In this document: piece after piece, positions 10,022-24,042 of the stretch | Layout of the letters: each line of letters starts with the position of its first letter | Numbering within the stretch: the first letter of the stretch is position 1 | Origin: Petrosia ficiformis | Taxonomy: Eukaryota > Porifera > Demospongiae > Haplosclerida > Petrosiidae | Length of the DNA: 64,000 bases | Direction of reading: 5' to 3' | NCBI GenBank assembly: GCA_947044365.1 | Contig: OX345642.1 | Location: 5,170,007 to 5,234,006 of the forward strand | Program-made: the position numbers and the translations under genes | Notes under the pieces: model-generated | What the model was told of the DNA's origin: nothing | The model's database searches: none | The model's input: only the letters and a program-made list of their open reading frames with translations

Positions 10022-12933
10022 CAAAGAAATAATGCTGACCAACTCCATGTTACAAGTACAACTTATATCAGTTCATTGTCAAGGTTACCCCATTCAATGG
10101 GTTCCTTGAATGTGTATCACATTGGACTTTGTATCAGAATCGAACTATCAACACAATGTCAACTGGAAAAACAGGTTATTATTAAAGGACACTACTGTTT
10201 ACACAATTGTAATCAAGGTGTGTCCACATAATTTGTGAAATTATTCTTGAATAGCACATTTTGGTTGTCCAAAGCAGAGAATTATGCCATATATGGAAGT
10301 TCCTGTTTCAACTCTGGGAGATTATACACATGTACAATACTGCATGGACAATAAACATACAGTACAGTACTCGAATGCTCATCAGTACAGCATAGCCCAG
10401 TAGAGAGTACTTTATACTTTACTATACTATGAGACAGTATATTATATTATAAACAGTATTGTTGTTACTGTTTGCTGATGTTTATTGTCCAGTGCAGTCA
10501 TACCATGTTTACACTAGTATTTTACTTAGACTATGTTTAACACCCATAATTATAATTATTATTTAGACACCATAACAAGACCTCTAAATACCAAAGAATC
10601 TGTTTAAATGTAAAGAACACTTGTTGCCTATATTTGTGTGACTTAATTGCTTTCATAAAATGAACAATTAAGTTGGTTTCATCACAAACACCATTTCAAA
10701 TGTGTCCATACAGATTATATTAAAATTATAAATTTGTAAATACTATAATTGGGAATCACCTTTACTACAAATGTGGTAGATAGATGTGTCAAAAACAGCA
10801 AACACTGAATTTAATTAGATTGTGGTTTGCACCTGAGTCTAATTAAATTGCAAAGGACTGTTGTCAGTCATAAAGGTAGATTCCCATTTCCTCATTCCCA
10901 TATTTTCAAAATTTAAATTTGAATACAAGCTGATGACAGTGAAGCTGCAAGTACATGTATATCTTGCAACTCTACTAGCTGATCAAACAATGAACTCTTG
11001 GAGACTACATAAACAATAAAACATATAATATATATATATATATATATCCCGATACGACGAAACATCAAAGTAAACCACAGGGATATATATAAGATATAGC
11101 ACCCTGTGGTCAGATATAGCACTGGGGTCAGCAGATATAGCACTGGTCAGATATAGCACCTGCCATCAAAACAGACTACAAGAAAACAATGCTTACCTTC
11201 TCCAAAGTGCCGACAAAAAGGTTGGAGAAGCATCAGACATCAACAAAGGTTTTGTCTTTCGTGATATATATTGGTTAAATCACAGCCACTCGTGCTATAT
11301 CAGATTTATAAAAACCTCGCCCTCGTGCTCAGTTTTATATTAGTTCTAGTACCCAAGAACTAGAACAACACTACCCTTAGGGCTACCTTGTTTCATTACA
11401 TCTCTCATCCCCAAAAGATGTATTATTGCGTAATTTTTTATCCTTTATTTGTCCTTACGTTCCTAGATGCATGGATTGCATACTTGAATTTTCTTAATGT
11501 AAATGAAAGCTAAACAAAACTTTTAATAGTTGTAGCAGTAATTATTTGTGCATGTTACTTTGATACTGTTGTATATAAATTGGACCATTACAAAGAAATC
11601 AATGGTTCCTACATACATAAATACTTACACTGTGTAGTGGACTTTAGTATACAAAATAGTAGAGTTGTTCACATCCTTAAAAATACAAAGCTATCTCACC
11701 TTGATTTTGAAGGTTTCATGATAATTTCAGTATTCCATTTGTTACTGAATATGAGTGGCCAATACAAGTCAAATTTTGTTGGTGAACTATGTTACCTAGA
11801 GTACATAACCCTATAGGTATTTGTAATCTTGACATTCATTTATAGTACGCTGGAATATTTACATGACTAAAAGTGTATTATCAGTATAAAGTATATATGC
11901 TCACTATGAGAAATATATCCACACTTCCCCCCACTTGTAAATTAATGAGTTACAAACAATGTCATTACGCAATTAGTAAAACGTATTCACACAGAACAAT
12001 CATTTGGGTCATTAACTAATAGTGTGGGAAGCTATTGTGGCTTGAGAGTATTGAATTCCATAGAAGCAAAATTATACAAACAATGTCATTACGCAATTAG
12101 TAAACAAACTAAAACGTATTCACACAGAACAATCGTTTGGGTCATTAACTAATAGTGTGGGAAGCTATTGTGGCTTGAGAGTATTGAATTCCATAGAAGC
12201 AAAATTATAATTTTTACAGAGCATCTAATGCTCAGTACAACATAGCCCAGTAGAGAGTACTTTATACTTTACTATACTATGAGACAGTATATTATATTAT
12301 AAACAGTATCGTTGTTACTGTTTGCTGATGTTTATTGTCCAGTGCAGTCATCCCATCTTTACACTAGTAGACTAAGTTTAACACCCATATAATAGACACC
12401 ATAACAAAACCTCTAAATACCAAAGAATCTGTTTAGATGTGAAGAGCACTTGTTGCCTGCATTTGTGTGACTTAATTGCTTTCATAAAATGAACAATTAA
12501 GTTGGTTTCATCACAAACACCATTTCAAATGTGTCCATACAGATAATTAAGTTGGTTTCATCACAAACACCATTTCAAATGTGTCCATACAGATTATATT
12601 AAAATTTTAAATTTGAAAATACTGTAATTGGGAATCACCTTTACTACTAATGTAGTAGATTTCCTCCTATAGAAGAATGTTGATGTGTCAAAAACAGCAA
12701 ACACTGAATTTAATTAGATTGTGGTTTGCACCTGAGTCTAATTAAATTGCTAAAGGACTGTTGTCAGTCTTAAAGGTAAATTCCCTTTTCCTCATTCCAT
12801 TCATTACCATATTTTCAAAATTTAAATTTGAATACAAGCTGGAGCTGCAAGTATATCTTGCAACTAGCTGATCAAACAAAATGCTCAGCTTTATAGTTAA
12901 TTGAACTCTTGGAGACTACATAAACAATTAAAC

Positions 12934-12936
<3 letters not shown>

Positions 12937-13010
<74 letters not shown>
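12937..13010. repeat. AT dinucleotide microsatellite
   Basis: An uninterrupted AT run of about 70 bp, followed by degenerate TATAATTATA sequence. Its counterpart in unit 2 is at 20997-21071. Confidence 0.95.
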
Positions 13011-13013
<3 letters not shown>

Positions 13014-13136
13014 TATATATTATAATTATATTATAATAATTATAATATAATGATTATATAATTATACTTATAATTATGATTATATAATTATGTGACATCT
13101 GTCCTGTAAGGGACAATTATTTTATAGTGTATTCAC

Positions 13137-13343
13137 TAGTGTTGTTTTAGTTTAACAACAGAGACCACTTTTAGTTATCATTATAGTATGCTGGCTTTTT
13201 AAACTTTTAGTTTGGTTTAATTAACTAAGGTAATATTAGGTTTACTAAAAGAATTTTAGTTTTTAGTTAACTAATTAATTAAAAGATAAAATGCCTTACT
13301 AAAAGGGTTTTAGTCATACTTATAGTTAATTTAAACAACACTA
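13137..13343. mobile_element. hAT-like MITE, TAGTGTTGTTTTAG ends, 8-bp target duplication
   Basis: The ends are TAGTGTTGTTTTAGTTTAA and AATTTAAACAACACTA. The element is flanked by a perfect 8-bp direct repeat GTATTCAC (13129-13136 and 13344-13351), the hallmark of hAT insertion. The interior is rich in TTTTAGTTA and ACTAAAAG words. 207 bp, non-autonomous. Confidence 0.8.
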
Positions 13344-13465
13344 GTATTCACCAACCCAATTGTAATTCCACAAAAGTGAGCAATTCTCATTTACACTCGT
13401 GGCAAATAATTTGGTATACAAAGTAGAGATGTAATACAATAATATCAAATACTATCCTGCATACA

Positions 13466-14276
13466 CTGTAAAAATGAATGGGTTATTTCAACCCTCATTT
13501 GGTTACATGAGTTTCAATTCCTCCTGATAATATTTAAATCAATGCTGCTTTTTTGTTTAGCTTTGATTTTGATCTACATGTATGTTGACTAGTATATAAG
13601 GTACATGCCATAATAAAGAATGGTACATACATGTGCTGACTTTTCACATATCTGTAGAGTACATCACATTATTCGCTATTATAAGTACAACTTCATGTAC
13701 ATATTTATATTAATTAATTACTCTGCAATGAGCTAGTAACATCGTTGGAATTTGAATACTAATAATACAACACAGGTTGCACTTATATAATATTATGCTA
13801 TGTATGTATATAGCTATATTGTATTAATTAACAAAAGCAATACAAGGTACATGTACTTAATCACATAAATCCTGTAATAATTAAGTACATGTGCCGACTT
13901 TTCAAATATCTGTGGAGTATATCACATGTTTGCTATCACAGTACAAATTCATGCATATTTTTATTAATTAATTACTCTCGAATGAGGTAGTAACATCTCT
14001 TGTTTCACAGATAATACACCACAGGTTGTACCTATATAATACTATGCTATGCATATAGCTACATTGTATTAATATGTTTGTTACCGTATGCCTTGTTATG
14101 ACATGTACTTTATATTAGTCAATATACAATGTAGGTCAAGATCAAATGAATTGTGCATGACCTGTAAACATTAGCTAGCAGGCAAAATAAATCAGCATGG
14201 AGGAAAATATAATTATGTTGAAACTCCTGTAACCAACTGAAGGTTAAGATAACCTATTGCTTTTTACAGTGTATAA
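13466..14276. mobile_element. Inverted-repeat element with ACACTGTAAAAA ends
   Basis: The left end (ACACTGTAAAAATGAATGGG, then TTATTTCAACC, TTTGGTTAC) is matched in inverted form by GTAACCAACTGAAGGTTAAG, then CCTATTG and TTTTTACAGTGT at the right. The interior holds an imperfect direct duplication (13625-13850 and 13880-14080, sharing ATGTGC.GACTTTTCA and CACAGGTTG). Ends of the same family are seen near 31162-31190 and 36410-36835. Confidence 0.65.
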
Positions 14277-15695
14277 TATAAATTTAGCATTCTTATAAAT
14301 GTTTGCAGGATAGTGCCCATGCACCATACCTCTTAGGACTACCTTGTTTCTCTACATCTCTCATTCCAAAAAGATGTATTATTGCATAATTTTTTATCCT
14401 TTTTTGTCCTTACATTTCCTAGATGCATGGATTGCATACTTGAAATTTCTTAATGTAAATGAAAGCTAAACAAAACTTTTAATTGTTGTAGCAGTAATTA
14501 TTTGTCCATGTTACTTTGATACTGTTGTATATAAAGCTATTTTGCATGGTCATCAAATTGGACCATTACAAAGAAATCAATGGTTCCTACATACGTACAT
14601 ACTACATAAATACTAACACTGTGTAGTGGACTTTAGTATACAAAATAGTAGAGTTGTTCACATCCTTTAAAATACAAAACTATCTCACCTTGATTCTGAA
14701 GGTTTCATGATAATTTCAGTATTCAGTATTATTTATTACTGATTATGAGTGGCCAATACAAGTCAAATTTAGTTGGTGAACTATGTTACCTAGAGTACAT
14801 AACCCTATAGGTATTTTTAATCTTGACATTCATTTATAGTACACAATGTCAATACGCAATTAGTAAACGAACTAAAAAATATTCAGAACAATCATTTGGG
14901 TCATTAACTAATAGTGTGGGAAGCTGTTGTGGCTTGAGAGTATTGAATTCCATAGAAGCAAAATTATAATTTTACAGCGCATCTAATTAAGTGTGATGTA
15001 TATAAACAAATATTGAGAGTATACATTCACATTGACTAACAGATAAAACACAAAAGGAAAAACATAATTATAATCACCAATGAGTGAATTCAGAGGCAAT
15101 ACGTTGTTTGTGACATTCTACAAGCAACTCCCTCTTATACACAATAAACATTTGTAGCATGTTCCATGTTTAAATTACCTTGTGTATGGGGACCTTACAA
15201 AATGTGTAGAAGTCAATAATAACTAAATCAGCTCCACGGAGAGTGATAGTATAGCTACAGTTTTGAATAGAGAGAATTATTAGTAAGGTTAATCATATGA
15301 AGTGGGTTCATTTTGGGAGACTGAAATTAGTTTACTACATAGAATTCATTATTAAAATTCCATCTATCTATATAAAGTGTTGCTGACTGTAAATAAAAGC
15401 CTAGGGAATGAACCTCTACCTGTTTACTTAGCTTTTCCTTCTTATTAAATTTGTTTTAATGATGATAAGATCTCATTAGCATAAACTTTTGTCTGGGAAA
15501 AGGTTATTATATGGATTTTGTTTATGGTTAATCTCATAAGTGATATGATTGAAGTTGTCATGATCACATTCATAGCATATATACCACACACAGAAGACAA
15601 ACAACATAATAAGTACAATGATGATACTGAGATAAACTGCTAATTAAATGCCATGCTGTGTAGAACCCTTGCCCACCATTGCATGGTACTGTATA

Positions 15696-15893
15696 TATAG
15701 CCCTAAATGTTTGCAGGTAAAAGTTTCTCATTTTCTCAATATTCAGCTATTTCGTGATAAAATGTTTGCATTCACCAAGTGCATTATGGTCACATGTGGT
15801 AGGCATGACCATTATTGTCATGAATAAAATTTTCACAGTCTCAGTTTTTACAAAACATGTGAAATTTAAAGCCTACGAAAATTTAGGGCTATA
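15696..15893. mobile_element. MITE with TAGCCCTAAATTTTC-type ends, copy 1
   Basis: TATAGCCCTAAAT at the left and AAAATTTAGGGCTATA at the right. Copies at 23845-24042 (the duplicated counterpart) and 50170-50365. It sits inside a larger foldback (15650-15990) whose arms carry AGAACCCTTGC and GCAAGGGTTCT. Confidence 0.7.
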
Positions 15894-16841
15894 CGGTAAA
15901 TAGTACATTATAGGTGAATTTCAAATCAACAACAATAATCTATTCAATTACTCACATGTACTATTTACCATGCAAGGGTTCTGTGCACAACGGCACTGGT
16001 AAACATTGAATTAATGTTACCATAGCTCTGTATTCTTATCACTTAATAAACCTTCTCCTGTTTAATGATGATATAGTATAAACTGTTGTAATAATCCCAT
16101 ATATGGGAAAATGTTTTCCGAGCTCCAAGTACATCACATTTCACACTTAAGAGATTATAGGTTTAACCATAGACATTTAAGTGATATATAAGTCATTTAT
16201 AATTATGTAATATATAAGTTGTGATCAGTATCATAAGCTCCTGGTAATAACAAGCCATTATCAGTATCATGTTATATATAATTCGTGATCAGTATCATAT
16301 GCAAGTCATTATCAGTATCATAATTATGTGTAATATATAAGTCATTATCAGCATTAGTGACACACTAGTTATGATTAGCTAGATGTCATCAAGCTTACTA
16401 GGTCAAGTGTGTCCTACCTCAAAAAAATTAAACAAACCACTTTTATATACACTGCTATAAAGTAAAAGACAAACTAATTTTACTTGTATACATATATAAG
16501 TGGTTCAAGCTGTTTAAAATTTCGGTCATGAAGCAAACTTGGGACAATGCTACAAGTTGGGTGTGGTAAGTAAGGTGGGACCGTCAGGTTGTGCTGCATA
16601 ATTATGTGTACAAGATGACTCACAGGGAGGATCTTTGTTTTAGCTTGCAGGAAGGAGGTGTGGTTCCAGGCTACATTGATCGATTTTTGGAAAATTGTTC
16701 AGTTTTTGGGACAGACAGAATTCCATTGATTGATTCTGGGACTGACAGAATATCAATAGACGTTTCAATTGACATTTTTACCACAATTGTGTCATACATA
16801 GGTAACAGTCTTCAATCAGATCACATTCCACTTTTAAGAGA

Positions 16842-16890
16842 TGCATTCATGGTAGAAGTCTGTTATTAACAGACTTCTACCATTAATGCA
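16842..16890. repeat. Short palindrome with a 1-nt centre
   Basis: ATGGTAGAAGTCTGTTA, one T, then TAACAGACTTCTACCAT, perfect over 17 bp per arm and extended by TGCATT/AATGCA with one mismatch. The same palindrome is present in the duplicate unit around 24972-25020. Confidence 0.9.
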
Positions 16891-17066
16891 TGTGAAATAC
16901 AGTAACTAAGCAAATCTTTGCATGTAGCAATAGTACACATAATTTCACTAAGCTATAGTAAGACCAGGAGGTTTGATAACACATTTAGAAACTTATTTTA
17001 AGCATCTGATTCGTCAGTTCCATCTAGTTTTATAATTGATAATTAATTTCTTGCCGTTCATTTCCT

Positions 17067-17261
17067 CAATAGAAAGCTGTAACATTATTATATATGTTCA
17101 TGCATATTGATTGTATTAACAAAATAATTATTATGACAATGTTATATATTAATGCTATCACCAAGCTCTAATATGTTTGTTGTATGTACATGTATCTATG
17201 TATATATGCAATAGATTTATGTATGTTTTTACCCTACATACATACATACATACATACAAAC

Positions 17262-17292
<31 letters not shown>

Positions 17293-17413
17293 CATACATA
17301 CATACATACATACATAATATACAAACATACATTGTATGCATGTATGTAACTATGTATGTATGCATATCTATACCAGTTCAAACATTCACTAGTTTTTACC
17401 TAATTATAATTGA
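17067..17413. repeat. Copy of 7599-8034 between the two duplication units
   Basis: CAATAGAAAGCTGTAACATTA, CTCTAATATGTTTGTTGTATG, a CATA microsatellite (17236-17335) and TATACCAGTTCAA match 7599-8034. In the first occurrence the SWIM pseudogene lies between this block and unit 1; here it is absent. That fits a larger duplication with later loss of the pseudogene. Confidence 0.75.
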
Positions 17414-18411
17414 CAAAGAACTAATGCTGACCAACTCCATGTTACAAGTACAACTTATATCAGTTCATTGTCAAGGTTACCCAATTCAATGGGTTCCTTG
17501 AATGTGTATCACATTGGACTTTGTATCAGAATCGAACTATCAACACAATGTCAACTGGAAAAACAGGTTATTATTAAAGGACACTACTGTTTACACAATT
17601 GTAATCAAGGTGTGTCCACATAATTTGTGAAATCATTCTTGAATAGCACTTTTTGGTTGTCCAAAGAATGAATTATGCCATATGGAAGATCCTGTTTCAA
17701 CTCTGGGAGATTATACACATGTACAATACTGCATGGACAATAAACATACAGTACAGTACTCGAATGCTCATCAGTACAGCATAGCCCAGTAGAGAGTACT
17801 TTATACTTTACTATACTATGAGACAGTATATTATATTATAAACAGTATTGTTGTTACTGTTTGCTGATGTTTATTGTCCAGTGCAGTCATACCATGTTTA
17901 CACTAGTATTTTACTTAGACTATGTTTAACACCCATAATTATAATTATTATTTAGACACCATAACAAGACCTCTAAATACCAAAGAATCTGTTTAAATGT
18001 GAAGAACACTTGTTGCCTATATTTGTGTGACTTAATTGCTTTCATAAAATGAACAATTAAGTTGGTTTCATCACAAACACCATTTCAAATGTGTCCATAC
18101 AGATTATATTAAAATTATAAATTTGTAAATACTATAATTGGGAATCACCTTTACTACAAATGTGGTAGATAGATGTGTCAAAAACAGCAAACACTGAATT
18201 TAATTAGATTGTGGTTTGCACCTGAGTCTAATTAAATTGCAAAGGACTGTTGTCAGTCATAAAGGTAGATTCCCATTTCCTCATTCCCATATTTTCAAAA
18301 TTTAAATTTGAATACAAGCTGATGACAGTGAAGCTGCAAGTACATGTATATCTTGCAACTCTACTAGCTGATCAAACAATGAACTCTTGGAGACTACATA
18401 AACAATTAAAC

Positions 18412-18445
<34 letters not shown>

Positions 18446-18449
18446 ATAT

Positions 18450-18608
18450 ATATAGTACACTTACAGGTCTTATATACAAAAATATAGACCCGAGGTTTAG
18501 TGTCCAAGGATGTGATATAGCCCGAGCCTGCGAGGGCTATATCACATCCGAGGACACTAAACCAAGGTTTTATATTGTTTTATATAAGAACTGTAAGTGT
18601 ACTATATA
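18450..18608. mobile_element. Foldback MITE, GATGTGATATAGCC core
   Basis: The arms TAGTACACTTACAGGTCTTA and TAAGAACTGTAAGTGTACTA enclose a central palindrome (GGATGTGATATAGCCC and GGGCTATATCACATCC). The same family occurs at 34876-35030, and as a half copy at 31009-31115. Confidence 0.75.
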
Positions 18609-18700
18609 CAATATATTGTATGCTGATAGATTAAAGATTCACAGGTCTATATACAAAAATATAAGACCTAACCACATCAAACGGTTGCCATGGTAGCATG

Positions 18701-18748
<48 letters not shown>

Positions 18749-18843
18749 ATATATTATAATATAATATAATAATTATATAATTATGATTATATAATTATGT
18801 GACATCTGTCCTCTAAGGGACAATTATTTTATAGTGTATTCAT

Positions 18844-19055
18844 TAGTGTTGTTTAGTTTGACAACAGTGACCACTTTTAGTTATCATTATAGTATGCTAG
18901 CTTTTTAAACTTTTAGTTTAGTTGTAGTTTAATTAACCAAGGTAATATTAGGTTTACTAAAAGAATTTTAGTTTTTAGTTAACTAATTAATTAAAAGATA
19001 AAATGCCTTACTAAAAGGGTTTTAGTCATACTTATAGTTAACTTAAACAACACTA
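18844..19055. mobile_element. hAT-like MITE, same family as 13137-13343
   Basis: TAGTGTTGTTTAGTTTGAC at the left and AAACAACACTA at the right. The flanks GTATTCAT and GTATTCAC form an 8-bp target duplication with one mismatch. Confidence 0.7.
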
Positions 19056-20995
19056 GTATTCACCAACCCAATTGTAATTCCACAAAAGTGAGCAATTCTC
19101 ACTTACACTAGTGGCAAATAATTTGGTATACAAAGTAGAGATGTAATACAATAATATCAAATACTATCCTGTATATAATATAAATTTAGCATTCTTATAA
19201 ATGTTTGCAGGATAGTGCCATACACCATACCTCTTAGGACTACCTTGTTTCTTTACATTTCTCATCCCCAAAAGATGTATTATTGCATAATGTTTTATTT
19301 TTTTTGTCCTTACGTTCCTAGATGCATGGATTGCATACTTGAATTTTCTTAATGTAAATGAAAGCTAAACAAAACTTTTAATAGTTGTAGCAGTAATTAT
19401 TTGTCCATGTTACTTTGATACTGTTGTATATAAAACTATTTTGCAAGGTCATCAAATTGGACCATTACAAGAAATCAATGGTTCCTAATTTTTTAGCCTT
19501 TATTTGTCCTTACTTTCCTAGATGCATGGATTGCATACTTGAATTTTCTTAATGTAAATGAAAGCTAAACAAAACTTTTAATAGTTGTAGCAGTAATTAT
19601 TTGTGCATGTTACTTTGATACTGTTGTATATAAATTGGACCATTACAAAGAAATCAATGGTTCCTACATACATAAATACTTACACTGTGTAGTGGACTTT
19701 AGTATACAAAATAGTAGAGTTGTTCACATCCTTAAAAATACAAAGCTATCTCACCTTGATTTTGAAGGTTTCATGATAATTTCAGTATTCCATTTGTTAC
19801 TGAATATGAGTGGCCAATACAAGTCAAATTTTGTTGGTGAACTATGTTACCTAGAGTACATAACCCTATAGGTATTTTTAATCTTGACATTCATTTATAG
19901 TACGCTGGAATATTTACATGACTAAAAGTGTATTATCAGTATAAAGTATATATGCTCACTATGAGAAATATATCCACACTTCCCCCCACTTGTAAATTAA
20001 TGAGTTACAAACAATGTCATTACGCAATTAGTAAACAAACTAAAACGTATTCACAGAACAATCATTTGGGTCATTAACTAATAGTGTGGGAAGCTGTTGT
20101 GGCTTGAGAGTATTGAATTCCATAGAAGCAAAATTATACAAACAATGTCATTACGCAATTAGTAAACAAACTAAAACGTATTCACACAGAACAATCGTTT
20201 GGGTCATTAACTAATAGTGTGGGAAGCTATTGTGGCTTGAGAGTATTGAATTCCATAGAAGCAAAATTATAATTTTTACAGAGCATCTAATGCTCAGTAC
20301 AACATAGCCCAGTAGAGAGTACTTTATACTTTACTATACTATGAGACAGTATATTATATTATAAACAGTATCGTTGTTACTGTTTGCTGATGTTTATTGT
20401 CCAGTGCAGTCATCCCATCTTTACACTAGTAGACTAAGTTTAACACCCATATAATAGACACCATAACAAAACCTCTAAATACCAAAGAATCTGTTTAGAT
20501 GTGAAGAGCACTTGTTGCCTGCATTTGTGTGACTTAATTGCTTTCATAAAATGAACAATTAAGTTGGTTTCATCACAAACACCATTTCAAATGTGTCCAT
20601 ACAGATAATTAAGTTGGTTTCATCACAAACACCATTTCAAATGTGTCCATACAGATTATATTAAAATTTTAAATTTGAAAATACTGTAATTGGGAATCAC
20701 CTTTACTACTAATGTAGTAGATTTCCTCCTATAGAAGAATGTTGATGTGTCAAAAACAGCAAACACTGAATTTAATTAGATTGTGGTTTGCACCTGAGTC
20801 TAATTAAATTGCTAAAGGACTGTTGTCAGTCTTAAAGGTAAATTCCCTTTTCCTCATTCCATTCATTACCATATTTTCAAAATTTAAATTTGAATACAAG
20901 CTGGAGCTGCAAGTATATCTTGCAACTAGCTGATCAAACAAAATGCTCAGCTTTATAGTTAATTGAACTCTTGGAGACTACATAAACAATTAAAC

Positions 20996-21077
<82 letters not shown>

Positions 21078-21200
21078 TATATATTATAATTATATTATAA
21101 TAATTATAATATAATGATTATATAATTATACTTATAATTAGGATTATATAATTATGTGACATCTGTCCTCTAAGGGACAATTATTTTATAGTGTATTCAC

Positions 21201-21407
21201 TAGTGTTGTTTTAGTTTGACAACAGTGACCACTTTTAGTTATCATTATAGTATGCTGGCTTTTTAAACTTTTAGTTTGGTTTAATTAACTAAGGTAATAT
21301 TAGGTTTACTAAAAGAATTTTAGTTTTTAGTTAACTAATTAATTAAAAGATAAAATGCCTTACTAAAAGGGTTTTAGTCATACTTATAGTTAATTTAAAC
21401 AACACTA
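21201..21407. mobile_element. hAT-like MITE, same family as 13137-13343
   Basis: Duplicate-unit counterpart of the element at 13137, with the same GTATTCAC flanks on both sides. Confidence 0.75.
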
Positions 21408-23844
21408 GTATTCACCAACCCAATTGTAATTCCACAAAAGTGAGCAATTCTCATTTACACTCGTGGCAAATAATTTGGTATACAAAGTAGAGATGTAATA
21501 CAATAATATCAAATACTATCCTGCATACACTGTAAAAATGAATGGGTTATTTCAACCCTCATTTGGTTACATGAGTTTCAATTCCTCCTGATAATATTTA
21601 AATCAATGCTGCTTTTTTGTTTAGCTTTGATTTTGATCTACATGTATGTTGACTAGTATATAAGGTACATGCCATAATAAAGAATGGTACATACATGTGC
21701 TGACTTTTCACATATCTGTAGAGTACATCACATTATTTGCTATTATAAGTACAACTTCATGTACATATTTATATTAATTAATCACTCTGCAATGAGCTAG
21801 TAACATCGTTGGAATTTGAATACTAATAATACAACACAGGTTGCACTTATATAATATTATGCTATGTATGTATATAGCTATATTGTATTAATTAACAAAA
21901 GCAATACAAGGTACATGTACTTAATCACATAAATCCTGTAATAATTAAATACATGTGCCAACTTTTCAGATATCTGTGGAGTATATCACATGTTTGCTAT
22001 CACAGTACAAATTCATGCATATTTTTATTAATTAATTACTCTCGAATGAGGTAGTAACATCTCTTGTTTCACAGATAATACACCACAGGTTGTACCTATA
22101 TAATACTATGCTATGCATATAGCTACATTGTATTAATATGTTTGTTACCGTATGCCTTGTTATGACATGTACTTTATATTAGTCAATATACAATGTAGGT
22201 CAAGATCAAATGAATTGTGCATGACCTGTAAACATTAGCTAGCAGGCAAAATAAATCAGCATGGAGGAAAATATAATTATGTTGAAACTCCTGTAACCAA
22301 CTGAAGGTTAAGATAACCTATTGCTTTTTACAGTGTATAATATAAATTTAGCATTCTTATAAATGTTTGCAGGATAGTGCCCATGCACCATACCTCTTAG
22401 GACTACCTTGTTTCTCTACATCTCTCATTCCAAAAAGATGTATTATTGCATAATTTTTTATCCTTTTTTGTCCTTACATTCCTAGATGCATGGATTGCAT
22501 ACTTGAAATTTCTTAATGTAAATGAAAGCTAAACAAAACTTTTAATTGTTGTAGCAGTAATTATTTGTCCATGTTACTTTGATACTGTTGTATATAAAGC
22601 TATTTTGCATGGTCATCAAATTGGACCATTACAAAGAAATCAATGGTTCCTACATACATAAATACTAACACTGTGTAGTGGACTTTAGTATACAAAATAG
22701 TAGAGTTGTTCACATCCTTTAAAATACAAAGCTATCTCACCTTGATTCTGAAGGTTTCATGATATTCCATTTATTACTGATTATGAGTGGCCAATACAAG
22801 TCAAATTTAGTTGGTGAACTATGTTACCTAGAGTACATAACCCTATAGGTATTTTTAATCTTGACATTCATTTATAGTACACTGGAATATTTACATGACT
22901 AAAAGTGTATTATCAGTATAAAGTATATATGCTCACTAGGAGAAATATATCCACACTTCCCCCCACTTGTAAATTAATGAGTTACAAACAATGTCAATAC
23001 GCAATTAGTAAACGAACTAAAAAATATTCACACAGAACAATCATTTGGGTCATTAACTAATAGTGTGGGAAGCTGTTGTGGCTTGAGAGTATTGAATTCC
23101 ATAGAAGCAAAATTATAATTTTACAGTGCATCTAATTAAGTGTGATGTATATAAACAAATATTGAGAGTATACATTCACATTGACTAACAGATAAAACAC
23201 AAAAGGAAAAACATAATTATAATCACCAATGAGTGAATTCAGAGGCAATACGTTGTTTGTGACATTCTACAAGCAACTCCCTCTTATACACAATAAACAT
23301 TTGTAGCATGTTCCATGTTTAAATTACCTTGTGTATGGGGACCTTACAAAATGTGTAGAAGTCAATAATAACTAAATCAGCTCCACGGAGAGTGATAGTA
23401 TAGCTACAGTTTTGAATAGAGAGAATTATTAGTAAGGTTAATCATATGAAGTGGGTTCATTTTGGGAGACTGAAATTAGTTTACTACATAGAATTCATTA
23501 TTAAAATTCCATCTATCTATATAAAGTGTTGCTGACTGTAAATAAAAGCCTAGGGAATGAACCTCTACCTGTTTACTTAGCTTTTCCTTCTTATTAAATT
23601 TGTTTTAATGATGATAAGATCTCATTAGCATAAACTTTTGTCTAGGAAAAGGTTATTATATGGATTTTGTTTATGGTTAATCTCATAAGTGATATGATTG
23701 AAGTTGTCATGATCACATTCATAGCATATATACCACACACAGAAGACAAACAACATAATAAGTACAATGATGATACTGAGATAAACTGCTAATTAAATGC
23801 CATGCTGTGTAGAACCCTTGCCCACCATTGCATGGTACTGTATA

Positions 23845-24042
23845 TATAGCCCTAAATTTTTGCAGGTAAAAGTTTCTCATTTTCTCAATATTCAGCTATT
23901 TTGTGATAAAATGTTTGCATTCACCAAGTGCATTATGGTCACATGTGGTAGGCATGACCATTATTTTCATGAATAAAATTTTCACAGTCTCAGTTTTTAC
24001 AAAACATGTGAAATTTAAAGCCTACGAAAATTTAGGGCTATA
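23845..24042. mobile_element. MITE with TAGCCCTAAATTTTC-type ends, copy 2
   Basis: Duplicate-unit counterpart of 15696-15893; TATAGCCCTAAATTTTTGC at the left and AAAATTTAGGGCTATA at the right. Confidence 0.7.

Larger units (their letters stand above)
10022..17066. repeat. Segmental tandem duplication, unit 1 (7.0 kb)
   Basis: Near-identical to 17414-25196. Shared borders: AATGCTGACCAACTCC at the left (10029, 17421) and TTCATTTCCT at the right (17066, 25196). It contains sub-blocks that are themselves repeated: P (10384-11040 and 12235-12940), Q (11380-12230 and 14320-14990), an hAT-like MITE (13137-13343), an inverted-repeat element (13466-14276), and a foldback region (15650-15990). 11049-11370 is private to this unit and carries AGATATAGCACC/TGGTCAGATATAGCAC repeats, related to sequence at 59100-59190. 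No gene seen; open frames here do not look coding. Confidence 0.9.

Noticed and set aside
9905..10231. 108-codon frame across the left border of duplication unit 1
   Set aside because: In unit 2 the corresponding sequence is joined to different upstream DNA, and no domain is visible.
11580..11816. 78-codon frame identical at 19635-19871
   Set aside because: Identity follows from the recent DNA duplication. Other copies of the same block (14560, 22620) have changes that break the frame.
16591..16869. 92-codon frame, and a 110-codon minus-strand frame at 24613-24945
   Set aside because: They lie in the two copies of the duplication but on opposite strands and in different frames; an indel breaks the first in the second copy. 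The end of the first runs into a palindrome.
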